Positions 1 to 6,459 of a stretch of DNA of 7,910 bases are shown here, one piece after another (the first letter of the stretch is position 1; each line of letters starts with the position of its first letter). A model generated the notes under the pieces. The model saw only the letters and a list, made by a program, of their open reading frames with translations. It was not told where the DNA came from and did not search any database. The position numbers and the translations under genes were made by a program. The stretch is from an uncultured Bacteroidota bacterium. GTDB taxonomy: Bacteria; Bacteroidota; Bacteroidia; B-17B0; Aurantibacillaceae. The stretch lies in contig CAIXZI010000078.1 of the NCBI GenBank assembly GCA_903923915.1, positions 1 to 7,910 of the forward strand. The letters run 5' to 3'.

Positions 1-61
1 CGAAAATTTGAATCAAAAAAATCATTAATTTTAAAAACGGAAAGTGTCCAAATATTTTTAA

Positions 62-307
62 CTATAAAAGTTCGGATTGGTTTGAAGACTTACAGTAAAT
101 ACGTTGTTCTTCGTATATGCATAAATCATTTAGTTTTTGTAATTTTTCTATATGCGAGGGCGTAATATCAAACTTTTTATTGAAATTGTTTTTTCGCATA
201 TCTAAGCCTTGTCGACCTTGCATAGCTTGTTTACGGGATTTTTGTGTAATTGCATCCGTACCCGCATTTCGCTTTAAATAATCTAAAAATAATTTTTCAT
301 GTTTCAT
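62..307 (-). CDS. Unrecognised small protein, 81 aa
   Basis: I do not recognise this protein. It is 81 residues, rich in Lys, Asn, Gln and Arg, with no signal peptide and no membrane segment, so it is probably a small soluble helical protein. The middle (about residues 20-45) is strongly basic. Two Cys lie near the C-terminus (in LCIYEEQRIYC) but no paired CxxC motif is visible. It begins with ATG at 307 and ends with TAG at 62. A perfect Bacteroidota -7 element (TATGTTTG, minus strand) sits 16 bases before the ATG, which is the main reason to believe the gene is expressed. It lies downstream of uvrA on the same strand, but 202 bases of repeat-like DNA separate them, so co-transcription is not assumed. 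Downstream (1-61) there is only AT-rich DNA with no convincing terminator. It could still be a chance ORF. Confidence 0.55.
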   Translation of the reverse strand: MKHEKLFLDYLKRNAGTDAITQKSRKQAMQGRQGLDMRKNNFNKKFDITPSHIEKLQKLNDLCIYEEQRIYCKSSNQSELL

Positions 308-323
308 ATTGCTTCGTTTCCTG

Positions 324-331
324 CAAACATA
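324..331 (-). promoter_or_regulatory. -7 promoter element of the 81-aa gene
   Basis: Read on the minus strand this is TATGTTTG, a full match to the Bacteroidota -7 consensus TAnnTTTG, ending 16 bases before the ATG at 307. The -33 partner is weak: a TTTTG lies only 14 bases upstream instead of the usual 19-21. The predicted leader is roughly 10-12 bases. Confidence 0.45.
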
Positions 332-383
332 TCATCACATCACGCCAAAAGGTGTCGTTGCAATAAAAAGTAAAGTTATATTT

Positions 384-470
384 GCGTTATGGGATTGTAG
401 CGGAAATCCTTTTGCTGTAATCGGCAAAAGATTGCAGTGTAAAGCCCGACGGCGTAACCGCCGGAACGCC
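384..470. repeat. Hairpin flanked by two similar 17-mers (intergenic repeat candidate)
   Basis: Two imperfect direct repeats, GATTGTAGCGGAAATCC (393-409) and GATTGCAGTGTAAAGCC (430-446), agree at 13 of 17 positions. They bracket a perfect 7-bp inverted repeat, CTTTTGC (409-415) and GCAAAAG (424-430), with an 8-base loop; the stem extends past a one-base bulge through AAT/ATT. Just to the right, G+C-rich DNA can fold as CGGCG-TAAC-CGCCG (450-463) or, alternatively, GGCGT...ACGCC (451-470). No gene covers it. The wording resembles intergenic repeats I associate with Bacteroidota genomes, but that is recollection, not a search. The limits given are approximate. It could also attenuate transcription leaving uvrA, though no T-run follows on that strand. 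Confidence 0.5.
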
Positions 471-478
471 CCAACGCA

Positions 479-506
479 TATCCTTCGACAAGCTCAGGAT
501 GACAGC
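479..506. repeat. Dispersed intergenic repeat copy (CCTTCGACAAGCTCAGGATGAC type)
   Basis: The string CCTTCGACAAGCTCAGGATG is of a type seen scattered between genes in many environmental bacterial genomes; this attribution is from memory. It contains a short stem, ATCCT (480-484) with AGGAT (496-500), around an 11-base loop. It ends just before the stop codon of uvrA (TAG at 510-512) and is not translated in any credible gene. Read on the plus strand in one frame it gives the familiar artefact peptide LRQAQDDS. Confidence 0.5.
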
Positions 507-509
507 ACA

Positions 510-3332
510 CTAAGCTACTCGTTCACTTTGCAATTTCTTCTTTAAATATTTTGCGGTGTAAGATTGTTTGTTGTTTACTAAATCATCGGGCGTGCCTTCA
601 AAAACAACGGTGCCGCCTTTTTCGCCACCTTCGGGGCCCATATCAATTAACCAATCGGCACATTTTATAACATCTAAATTATGTTCAATTACTAAAACCG
701 AATTGCCTTTATCAATAAGCATTTGTAGCGATTTTAATAATTTTTCAATATCATGAAAATGCAAACCTGTGGTTGGTTCATCAAAAACAAAAAGTGTGTT
801 ATTAGAATTTTGTCCGGCACCCAAAAAAGAAGCCAGCTTAATACGTTGTGCTTCGCCACCACTTAGTGTGCTTGAAGATTGACCCAGTTGAACATATCCC
901 AAACCTACATCTTGCAACAATTGTAATTTATCATTAATCTTTTTGCAAGTTCTGTCAGATGATTTTGCAAAGAAGGTTGCGGCATCATCCACCGTCATTT
1001 CTAACACATCAGAAATGTTGGCACCTTGAAAAGTAACTTCCAAAGTTTCAGGTTTAAAGCGTTTTCCGTTGCAATCTTCGCAAAGTAATTTTACATCGGC
1101 CATAAATTGCATCTCCACCGTAATTTGCCCTTCACCCTGACAATGCTCGCATCTGCCGCCTTCTACGTTAAACGAAAAGAAAGAAGGTTTGTATCCTTTT
1201 TGTTTGGCTAATTGTTGATCGGCAAATAAATTTCTAATCTCATCATACGCTTTAATATATGTAACCGGATTTGAACGAGACGATTTACCAATGGGATTTT
1301 GATCTACAAATTCTATAGCCGATACTTTTTTAATACTGCCTGCAATTTTATCATCACTTAAATTAGCGGCACCATCTAACACGCGCTGAAGATTTGGAAC
1401 TAATACATTTTTAATTAGTGTTGATTTACCTGAGCCTGAAACACCTGTTATTGCGCAAAAAATACCTAAAGGAATTTTTACGCTTACGTTTTTTAAATTA
1501 TTATCGCTGGCATTTTTTACTTCAATAAAATCTTTCCATTTTCTTCTGCTAAGCGGAATGGCAATTTGTTTTTTACCGGTAAGATATTGTGTGGTTAAAC
1601 TATTCTTAGCACTCATCAATTCTTTATGATTGCCCTGAAACACAAGCTCTCCACCCAAAGAACCCGCCAAAGGCCCCATATCAATAATTTCATCAGCGGC
1701 ACGCATCACTTCATCATCATGTTCAACCACAATAACCGTATTGCCTTGATGCTGCAACATTTTTAAAACACTAATTAAACGCTCGGTATCACGTGGATGC
1801 AAACCAATACTGGGTTCATCTAAAATATACATACTGCCAACAAGCGTGCTGCCAAGCGATGTAGCTAAATTAATACGCTGAGATTCTCCACCACTTAATG
1901 TATTTGCACCACGGTTAAGTGTTAAGTAGCCTAAACCAACATCGCATAAATATTGTAAGCGATTAGTAATTTCTATCAGTAAACGTTTAGCAATATTATT
2001 ATCTGCCTCACTTAATTTAATGTTTTTAAAGAAAGTATATAAGTGTTCAACAGGCGTTAGCATTAGTTCTGAAATAGGCTTATCAGCAATGCGTACATAC
2101 TGGGTATCTTTACGTATGCGTGTGCCGTGGCAATCCGGACAAATAGTTTTACCTCTGTATCTGGCCAGCATTACGCGGTATTGTATCTTGTAAGTTTCTC
2201 TTGTTAAGAACGCAAAAAATGCGTTCAACCCTTCAACGTGTTGATTGCCTTCCCACAATAAATTATATTGTTCTTTAGTTAATTCTGCAATTGGTTTATG
2301 TACAGGGAAATCAAATTTATGCGCATGTTTAAGAAATTCTTTTTTATAATAGCTCATTGTTTCGCCATTCCAGCAAACAATAGCATTATCATATACCGAT
2401 TTGTTTTTATTGGGAATAACCAAGTTTGGATCAATACCAATAACAGAACCAAAGCCTTCGCAAGTTTTGCAGGCGCCAATTGGATTATTGAATGAAAAAA
2501 AATTTACATCTGGTTGTTCAAACTCCATTCCATCGGCTTCAAAGCGATTGGTAAATGATGTTTGTTTTTTAGTATCGGCATCATAAATAATACACTCGCC
2601 GTGTCCTTCGTAAAAGGCAGTCTGTACAGAATCTGCCACACGAGAAGATACTTCTTCTTTATCACTAAACGAATCAATTACAATTCTATCGGTAACTAAA
2701 AAAATGTTTGAACCACTTTTTATTTTCTTTGGTAAATCTTCAATTTTTTTAATTTCATTGTCAATCAAAACCCTCGAAAACCCTTGTTGATTAAGTATTT
2801 CAAGATGTTGTGTAATTTCTCTGCCTTCAGGTATAAATAATTTAGAAAGAACTAAAAAAGTTTTTTCGCCTTTTTGGTTAACCACAAAATCAACTACATC
2901 GCTAATAGTATCTCGCTTAACTTCTTTACCCGAAACGGGTGAAAATGTTTTTCCAACGCGTGCGTAAAGCAATTTCAGGTAATCATAAATTTCGGTAACT
3001 GTACCAACTGTTGAGCGTGGGTTACGTGAAATAACTTTTTGCTCGATAGCAATAGCCGGAGAAATGCCTTTAATATAATCAACTAATGGTTTTTCTAATC
3101 TGCCTAAAAACTGACGTGCATAAGCCGATAAACTTTCTACATAGCGTCGTTGCCCCTCTGCATACAAAGTATCAAATGCCAAAGATGACTTGCCCGAACC
3201 AGAAACACCTGTAATAACTACAAATTTATTGCGCGGAATGGCCACATCCACATTTTTTAAATTGTGTTGGCGCGCGCCTTTAATTATAATATAATGTTTA
3301 GGGTCTTGCGTTAAGGGAGATGAGTTTTTCAT
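510..3332 (-). CDS. uvrA: UvrA, excinuclease ABC subunit A
   Basis: UvrA is the damage-recognition ATPase of nucleotide excision repair; as a dimer it finds lesions and loads UvrB. From the ATG at 3332 the product is 940 aa, normal for the family. Visible in order: Walker A1 GVSGSGKS (42-49); the UvrB-binding and insertion regions (about 115-265); lone CxxC (288, 291); CPDC (398-401); ABC signature LSGGE (479-483) and Walker B YILDEPS (502-508); Walker A2 GVSGSGKS (630-637); C-terminal zinc module CEHC...CEDC (728-731, 751-754); second LSGGE (823-827) and Walker B VFDEP (849-853). The UvrB-binding region is present, so this is a UvrA1-type protein. A further in-frame ATG at 3368 would add 12 residues (MLNKHLLYLCIS), but it lies upstream of the -7 element at 3340-3347 and would not be on that transcript. 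Oddity: the first zinc module lacks its first cysteine pair (ADGM at about 266-269). Confidence 0.97.
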   Translation of the reverse strand: MKNSSPLTQDPKHYIIIKGARQHNLKNVDVAIPRNKFVVITGVSGSGKSSLAFDTLYAEGQRRYVESLSAYARQFLGRLEKPLVDYIKGISPAIAIEQKVISRNPRSTVGTVTEIYDYLKLLYARVGKTFSPVSGKEVKRDTISDVVDFVVNQKGEKTFLVLSKLFIPEGREITQHLEILNQQGFSRVLIDNEIKKIEDLPKKIKSGSNIFLVTDRIVIDSFSDKEEVSSRVADSVQTAFYEGHGECIIYDADTKKQTSFTNRFEADGMEFEQPDVNFFSFNNPIGACKTCEGFGSVIGIDPNLVIPNKNKSVYDNAIVCWNGETMSYYKKEFLKHAHKFDFPVHKPIAELTKEQYNLLWEGNQHVEGLNAFFAFLTRETYKIQYRVMLARYRGKTICPDCHGTRIRKDTQYVRIADKPISELMLTPVEHLYTFFKNIKLSEADNNIAKRLLIEITNRLQYLCDVGLGYLTLNRGANTLSGGESQRINLATSLGSTLVGSMYILDEPSIGLHPRDTERLISVLKMLQHQGNTVIVVEHDDEVMRAADEIIDMGPLAGSLGGELVFQGNHKELMSAKNSLTTQYLTGKKQIAIPLSRRKWKDFIEVKNASDNNLKNVSVKIPLGIFCAITGVSGSGKSTLIKNVLVPNLQRVLDGAANLSDDKIAGSIKKVSAIEFVDQNPIGKSSRSNPVTYIKAYDEIRNLFADQQLAKQKGYKPSFFSFNVEGGRCEHCQGEGQITVEMQFMADVKLLCEDCNGKRFKPETLEVTFQGANISDVLEMTVDDAATFFAKSSDRTCKKINDKLQLLQDVGLGYVQLGQSSSTLSGGEAQRIKLASFLGAGQNSNNTLFVFDEPTTGLHFHDIEKLLKSLQMLIDKGNSVLVIEHNLDVIKCADWLIDMGPEGGEKGGTVVFEGTPDDLVNNKQSYTAKYLKKKLQSERVA

Positions 3333-3339
3333 GGATATA

Positions 3340-3373
3340 CAAAGATAAAGCAAATGCTTGTTCAGCATTCAAC
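3340..3373 (-). promoter_or_regulatory. uvrA promoter, nearly leaderless
   Basis: On the minus strand TATCTTTG (3347-3340) fits TAnnTTTG exactly. A GTTG (3373-3370) lies 22 bases upstream as a slightly distant -33 element. Only 7 bases separate the -7 element from the uvrA ATG at 3332, predicting a leader of a few bases and fixing the start codon. Confidence 0.55.
3353..3369. promoter_or_regulatory. Dyad in uvrA promoter spacer, possible operator
   Basis: AATGCT (3353-3358) and AGCATT (3364-3369) form a perfect 6-bp inverted repeat around 5 bases, placed between the -33 and -7 elements of the uvrA promoter. On the minus strand an overlapping TGTT-N8-AACA dyad is also present. Position and symmetry suit a repressor site, for example SOS-type control of uvrA. 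The sequence matches neither the E. coli nor the Gram-positive LexA consensus, so the regulator is unknown. Confidence 0.35.
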
Positions 3374-3399
3374 ATTTAGTGAAAAAACAAATTACTTTT

Positions 3400-3431
3400 T
3401 TTGATTTTTATAAAACGATTTTTTATATTTG
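3400..3431 (+). promoter_or_regulatory. Promoter of the STAS/SEC14-like gene
   Basis: TTTG at 3400-3403, a 20-base spacer, then TATATTTG at 3424-3431: both elements of the Bacteroidota promoter (TTTG, 19-21 bases, TAnnTTTG) are intact with ideal spacing. The ATG at 3438 follows after 6 bases, so the transcript is expected to be leaderless or nearly so. It faces away from the uvrA promoter. Confidence 0.65.
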
Positions 3432-3437
3432 AGAAAT

Positions 3438-3884
3438 ATGGAAGTAATTGAAACAAAAACAGGCACATTTAGTATGCTTGAAAAAGATATACTTTTTATT
3501 GTGATGAAAGAGAATGCGGTGGTAGATATTCCTGAATCTGATGAGAATTATGAAGCGCCTATGCAATTAACAAAAGGCAACAGGTATGGCGTTTTAATAG
3601 ATGCAAATAATTATGTTAACTTAACAAATGAAGCGAGAGAACATTCATCTAATCCCAAATTTCAAACCCATGTTATTGCACAAGCTGTGATTATTTCAAC
3701 ATTGGCAAGCAGGTTGTTGGCTAATTTTCTAATTCAGTTTCATAAAAAAAATAAAAATGCTGAAATGAGATTGTTTAATGAGTATGATGCAGCATTAAAG
3801 TGGGTTAAGGATAAAATTACTGATGAACAAAATAAAGGTAATCAAAAACAGACAAAAAAAATTCCGTTTTTTGCTTCGGTATAA
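3438..3884 (+). CDS. STAS/SEC14-like domain protein (DUF7793-type), 148 aa
   Basis: The protein resembles the small Bacteroidota family annotated as STAS/SEC14 domain-containing or DUF7793. Family features visible are: an N-terminal beta-rich opening (MEVIETKTGTFSMLEKDILF), the central strand GVLIDANNY (51-59), the motif NEAREH (64-69) like the SKEAREYF of relatives, a hydrophobic helix carrying Ala and Leu at 80-101, and the C-terminal F-x-x-x-x-A-x-x-W-V-K (113-124) typical of an E-E-A-I-x-W-L ending. The fold is alpha/beta and cytoplasmic; no signal or membrane segment is seen. The biochemical role of the family is not known to me. The last 20 residues are a Lys/Gln-rich tail ending PFFASV. 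A TTG at 3429 would add three residues, but it lies inside the -7 promoter element, so ATG 3438 is chosen. It is transcribed alone, with a terminator candidate at 4001-4036. Confidence 0.75.
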   Translation: MEVIETKTGTFSMLEKDILFIVMKENAVVDIPESDENYEAPMQLTKGNRYGVLIDANNYVNLTNEAREHSSNPKFQTHVIAQAVIISTLASRLLANFLIQFHKKNKNAEMRLFNEYDAALKWVKDKITDEQNKGNQKQTKKIPFFASV

Positions 3885-4000
3885 AAACTTTGAGTTTATT
3901 TCTTGCTATAATAACTAATTTGTTTACAATGGAGGGTAGCATTGCTTTTTTAAAAAAAAGTATTGCTTGCTAGGCTTGCTATATCCATTAAAAAACCATC

Positions 4001-4036
4001 AACTAACAAGTGAATGGTAACTTGCCAGTTTTTTAT
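4001..4036 (+). terminator. Candidate intrinsic terminator
   Basis: AACT (4001-4004) and CAAGT (4007-4011) pair with ACTTG (4020-4024) and AGTT (4027-4030), leaving an 8-base loop and a 2x2 internal loop, followed directly by a run of six T (4029-4034). The stem is A/T-rich and so not strong. It lies 117 bases after the STAS/SEC14-like gene and just before the next promoter. Confidence 0.4.
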
Positions 4037-4038
4037 AC

Positions 4039-4066
4039 TTGAAAAGGGTTTTAAAATGTAACTTTG
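4039..4066 (+). promoter_or_regulatory. Promoter of the Nramp-like transporter unit
   Basis: TAACTTTG at 4059-4066 matches TAnnTTTG exactly. A TTG at 4039-4041 lies 17 bases upstream, slightly closer than the usual -33 spacing. Transcription should start near 4070-4073, giving an untranslated region of about 80 bases before the transporter, or none before the short ORF at 4072. Confidence 0.5.
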
Positions 4067-4071
4067 TAGTT

Positions 4072-4149
4072 GTGACTGAAAAAATAAATATCAAATCTGC
4101 TGATAAGGGATTACCGAGCGAATATGCTGATGGGGTAAACAAAAAATAG
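4072..4149 (+). CDS. Possible 25-codon ORF (GTG start) before the transporter
   Basis: GTG at 4072 opens 25 codons ending in TAG at 4147, two bases before the transporter ATG at 4152. The peptide begins VTEKINIKSADK (first residue Met if initiated) and continues GLPSEYADGVNKK; it is hydrophilic, mixed in charge and not low-complexity. The GTG lies 5 bases past the -7 element, the same geometry as uvrA and the STAS/SEC14-like gene, so it could be translated leaderlessly and couple to the transporter. Against it: very short, GTG start, no homologue recognised. It could be a leader peptide, a gene remnant or chance. Confidence 0.3.
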   Translation: MTEKINIKSADKGLPSEYADGVNKK

Positions 4150-4151
4150 AA

Positions 4152-5420
4152 ATGAACAAACCTGTCCCTAATAAAAAAATATCAAGATTTAACCGTTTTT
4201 GGAAACTAATTGGACCAGGTCTTGTTACTGGTGCAAGTGATGACGACCCATCTGGTATTGCCACATACTCTCAAGCAGGCGCTCAATATGGCCTTTCAAC
4301 TCTTTGGACTTCTATTGTTGCATTTCCGTTAATGGCTTCTATTCAACAAATGTGTGCAAGAATAGGTTTAGTTACATCGCAAGGTTTAACAGGAACGCTT
4401 AAAAAACATTACCCAAGACCAATTTTATACCTCATGTTAATTTTTAGCTTTCCTGCTATTGTAATGAATATTGGGGCAGATATTGCTGGAATGGGCGCTG
4501 TTGGAAATTTATTGTTTCCATCTATTGACGCTACTTTTTTTAGTGTATTTTTTACTGTTCTGCTGCTTGGGTTAATAATTTATTTACCCTACATGAAAAT
4601 TGCTGCAGTTCTAAAATATTTGTGCATAGTTATGCTGGTTTATTTTATTGTTCCGTTTTTATACAAACAAGATTTTAAGGAAATATTTAAAGCAACTTTT
4701 ATTCCTACCATAAAATTTGACAAAGATTTTATTGCCATTTTGGTTGGCATACTTGGTACAACTATTTCACCGTATCTTTTCTTCTGGCAAGCTTCAGTAG
4801 AGGTTGAGGAAATGAAAAATAAAAAACATTTAGTAGTAAACAAAAAATTAATTAGTGATATTAAACAAGATGTAGATTTTGGAATGACCTTTTCTGGCTT
4901 TGTTATGTATTTTATCATACTAACTACAGGAACCGTTTTGTTTAAAGGTGGCGTACACCAAATTGATACAGTTGAGCAAGCAGCTATGGCTTTAAAGCCA
5001 TTGGCAGGTAATTTGGCCTATTTGCTTTTTGCGATTGGGGTTATTGGAACAGGACTTATTGCAATACCTGTTCTTAGTGGTTCTCTTTCGTATATTTTTA
5101 CAGAAACTTTTGGTTGGGAGCAAGGTCTTGACAAAAAATTTCATGAAGCAAAAGGTTTTTACGTCATAATTGCAATTTCTCTCTTGCTGGGTCTTTCTTT
5201 AAATTATATTGGTATTTCACCCATTAAAGCGCTTATTTATACCGCAATACTTTATGGAATTACTGCCCCGGTATTAATTGCAATAATTCTTCACATTTCA
5301 AATAATAAAAAAATAATGGGTGAATTTGTAAATGGACCTGTAACAAATATTTTAGGATTCATAGCATTAATAATTATGACGGTTGCCGCGGGCTTATTGA
5401 TTTATTTGCAATTAAAGTAA
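4152..5420 (+). CDS. Nramp-like divalent metal cation transporter, 422 aa
   Basis: This is an inner-membrane secondary transporter of the Nramp (SLC11) superfamily, likely moving a divalent cation. Roughly 11 hydrophobic helices are visible, near residues 18-38, 48-70, 90-115, 128-150, 153-171, 193-216, 243-265, 285-315, 337-355, 358-380 and 397-419. Helix 1 carries GPGLVTGASDDDPSGIATYS (21-40), where true MntH proteins have DPGN; here it reads DPSG (32-35). Helix 6 carries ISPYLFFWQASVEVEE (205-220) and lacks the MPH metal-binding motif. This defines a broad Nramp-like branch often labelled natural-resistance-associated macrophage protein, so Mn or Fe specificity should not be assumed, and mntH is not assigned. 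Mg or another metal is possible. ATG 4152 is preferred because helix 1 starts 17 residues later and an in-frame stop lies shortly upstream. It converges on dusB with a 44-base gap. Confidence 0.88.
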   Translation: MNKPVPNKKISRFNRFWKLIGPGLVTGASDDDPSGIATYSQAGAQYGLSTLWTSIVAFPLMASIQQMCARIGLVTSQGLTGTLKKHYPRPILYLMLIFSFPAIVMNIGADIAGMGAVGNLLFPSIDATFFSVFFTVLLLGLIIYLPYMKIAAVLKYLCIVMLVYFIVPFLYKQDFKEIFKATFIPTIKFDKDFIAILVGILGTTISPYLFFWQASVEVEEMKNKKHLVVNKKLISDIKQDVDFGMTFSGFVMYFIILTTGTVLFKGGVHQIDTVEQAAMALKPLAGNLAYLLFAIGVIGTGLIAIPVLSGSLSYIFTETFGWEQGLDKKFHEAKGFYVIIAISLLLGLSLNYIGISPIKALIYTAILYGITAPVLIAIILHISNNKKIMGEFVNGPVTNILGFIALIIMTVAAGLLIYLQLK

Positions 5421-5464
5421 AAAATAAGTTTTGTGTTAGGCAGCTTTGATGTTGAATAAACAAA

Positions 5465-6454
5465 CTAAGCACCCTGCATTTCATAACGCGGTGCTATACC
5501 TTCAATGGTATCAATTAATTGAGGCAAACTATCTGAGGTAACTAAAATCATGCGGGTTTCTTTAAAATGATCTAAGCCTCTAAAGTAATTGGTATAATGG
5601 CGGCGCATTTCTACAATGCCCAGTTTCTCGCCTTTCCACTCAACCGATTTCAGGAGATGTGTTTTGCAAACTTCTACACGGTCTGCTATGGTAGGCGGCG
5701 CAAGGTGCGCGCCTGTTTTAGCAAAATGTTTTATTTCATTAAATATCCATGGATAACCAATGCTGGCGCGGCCAATCATAATACCATCAACACCGTGTTT
5801 GTTTTTCATGTCAAGCACTTGTTCGGGTGTTTCAATGTCTCCATTACCAAAAATGGGTATTTTAATTCGGGGATTGTTTTTTACGGCGCCAATCATGGTC
5901 CAATCGGCACTACCTTTATACATTTGAGATCTGGTACGCCCGTGTATGCTTAATGCCTGCACACCTATATCTTGCAAGCGTTCGGCAACCTCCATAATAT
6001 TGATAGACTTTTCATCCCAGCCCAAACGTGTTTTAACCGTAACCGGTTTTGTGGTAGATTTTATAACCGCTTTAGTTAAGCGAACCATTAGTTCAATATC
6101 TTTTAAAACACCTGCGCCAGCGCCTTTGCACACTACTTTTTTAACCGGACAACCAAAGTTTATATCAACCACATCTGGGTTAGTAGCATCAACAATTTTA
6201 GCACTCATGGCCATAGCATCTTCATCTCCGCCAAAAATTTGTATGCCTACCGGACGCTCATAATCAAAAATATCCAATTTTTTGCGGCTCTTAATAGCAT
6301 CGCGTATAAGTCCTTCAGAAGATATAAATTCGGTGTACATCATGTCGGCACCGTTTTGCTTACACACATATCTAAATGGCGGATCACTCACATCTTCCAT
6401 AGGTGCTAATAAAAGAGGGAACTCTCCTAATTCTATATTTCCTATTTTTACCAC
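5465..6454 (-). CDS. dusB: tRNA-dihydrouridine synthase, DusB type
   Basis: This cytoplasmic FMN enzyme reduces specific uridines of tRNA to dihydrouridine using NADPH. With the GTG start at 6454 it has 329 aa, the usual length, and opens MVKIGNIELGEFPLLLAPMED like Bacteroidota relatives. Visible motifs: FMN-binding APMEDVSD (17-24), the catalytic Cys of NFGCP (102), KTRLGW with the FMN-contacting Lys (141), SIHGRTR with His171, GNGD (203-206) and phosphate-binding GIMIGRA (224-230), followed by the C-terminal helical tRNA-binding domain (MRRHYTNYFRG). An upstream ATG at 6508 would add 18 residues (MYQASNSYIRTKFVVRIV), but these are encoded by the TACGAA repeat cluster and have no family counterpart, so GTG is preferred. 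No clear -7 element was found for it; AAAATTTG (6476-6469) is one mismatch away. Confidence 0.93.
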   Translation of the reverse strand: MVKIGNIELGEFPLLLAPMEDVSDPPFRYVCKQNGADMMYTEFISSEGLIRDAIKSRKKLDIFDYERPVGIQIFGGDEDAMAMSAKIVDATNPDVVDINFGCPVKKVVCKGAGAGVLKDIELMVRLTKAVIKSTTKPVTVKTRLGWDEKSINIMEVAERLQDIGVQALSIHGRTRSQMYKGSADWTMIGAVKNNPRIKIPIFGNGDIETPEQVLDMKNKHGVDGIMIGRASIGYPWIFNEIKHFAKTGAHLAPPTIADRVEVCKTHLLKSVEWKGEKLGIVEMRRHYTNYFRGLDHFKETRMILVTSDSLPQLIDTIEGIAPRYEMQGA

Positions 6455-6459
6455 AACTA

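Noticed and set aside
36..56. Terminator for the 81-aa gene around GGA-AAGTG-TCC
   Set aside because: Only a 3-bp stem can be formed.
441..475. G+C-rich patch as a sign of horizontal transfer
   Set aside because: It is only some 35 bases and is explained by local hairpin structure; the flanking genes show no change in base use.
309..545. Plus-strand 78-codon frame
   Set aside because: It runs through the intergenic repeats (giving the artefact peptide LRQAQDDS) and overlaps the 3' end of uvrA on the other strand.
3429..3437. TTG start adding three residues to the STAS/SEC14-like protein
   Set aside because: The TTG is part of the -7 promoter element TATATTTG, so it would not be on the transcript.
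3929..3973. 14-codon ATG frame after the STAS/SEC14-like gene
   Set aside because: Very short, runs through A/T homopolymers, and no promoter with the right spacing is visible.
5428..5466. Possible terminator between the convergent transporter and dusB genes (AGTTTTGT with ACAAACT)
   Set aside because: The stem is about 7 bp with a bulge and a 23-base loop; a T-rich tail exists only in the dusB direction. Too weak to list.
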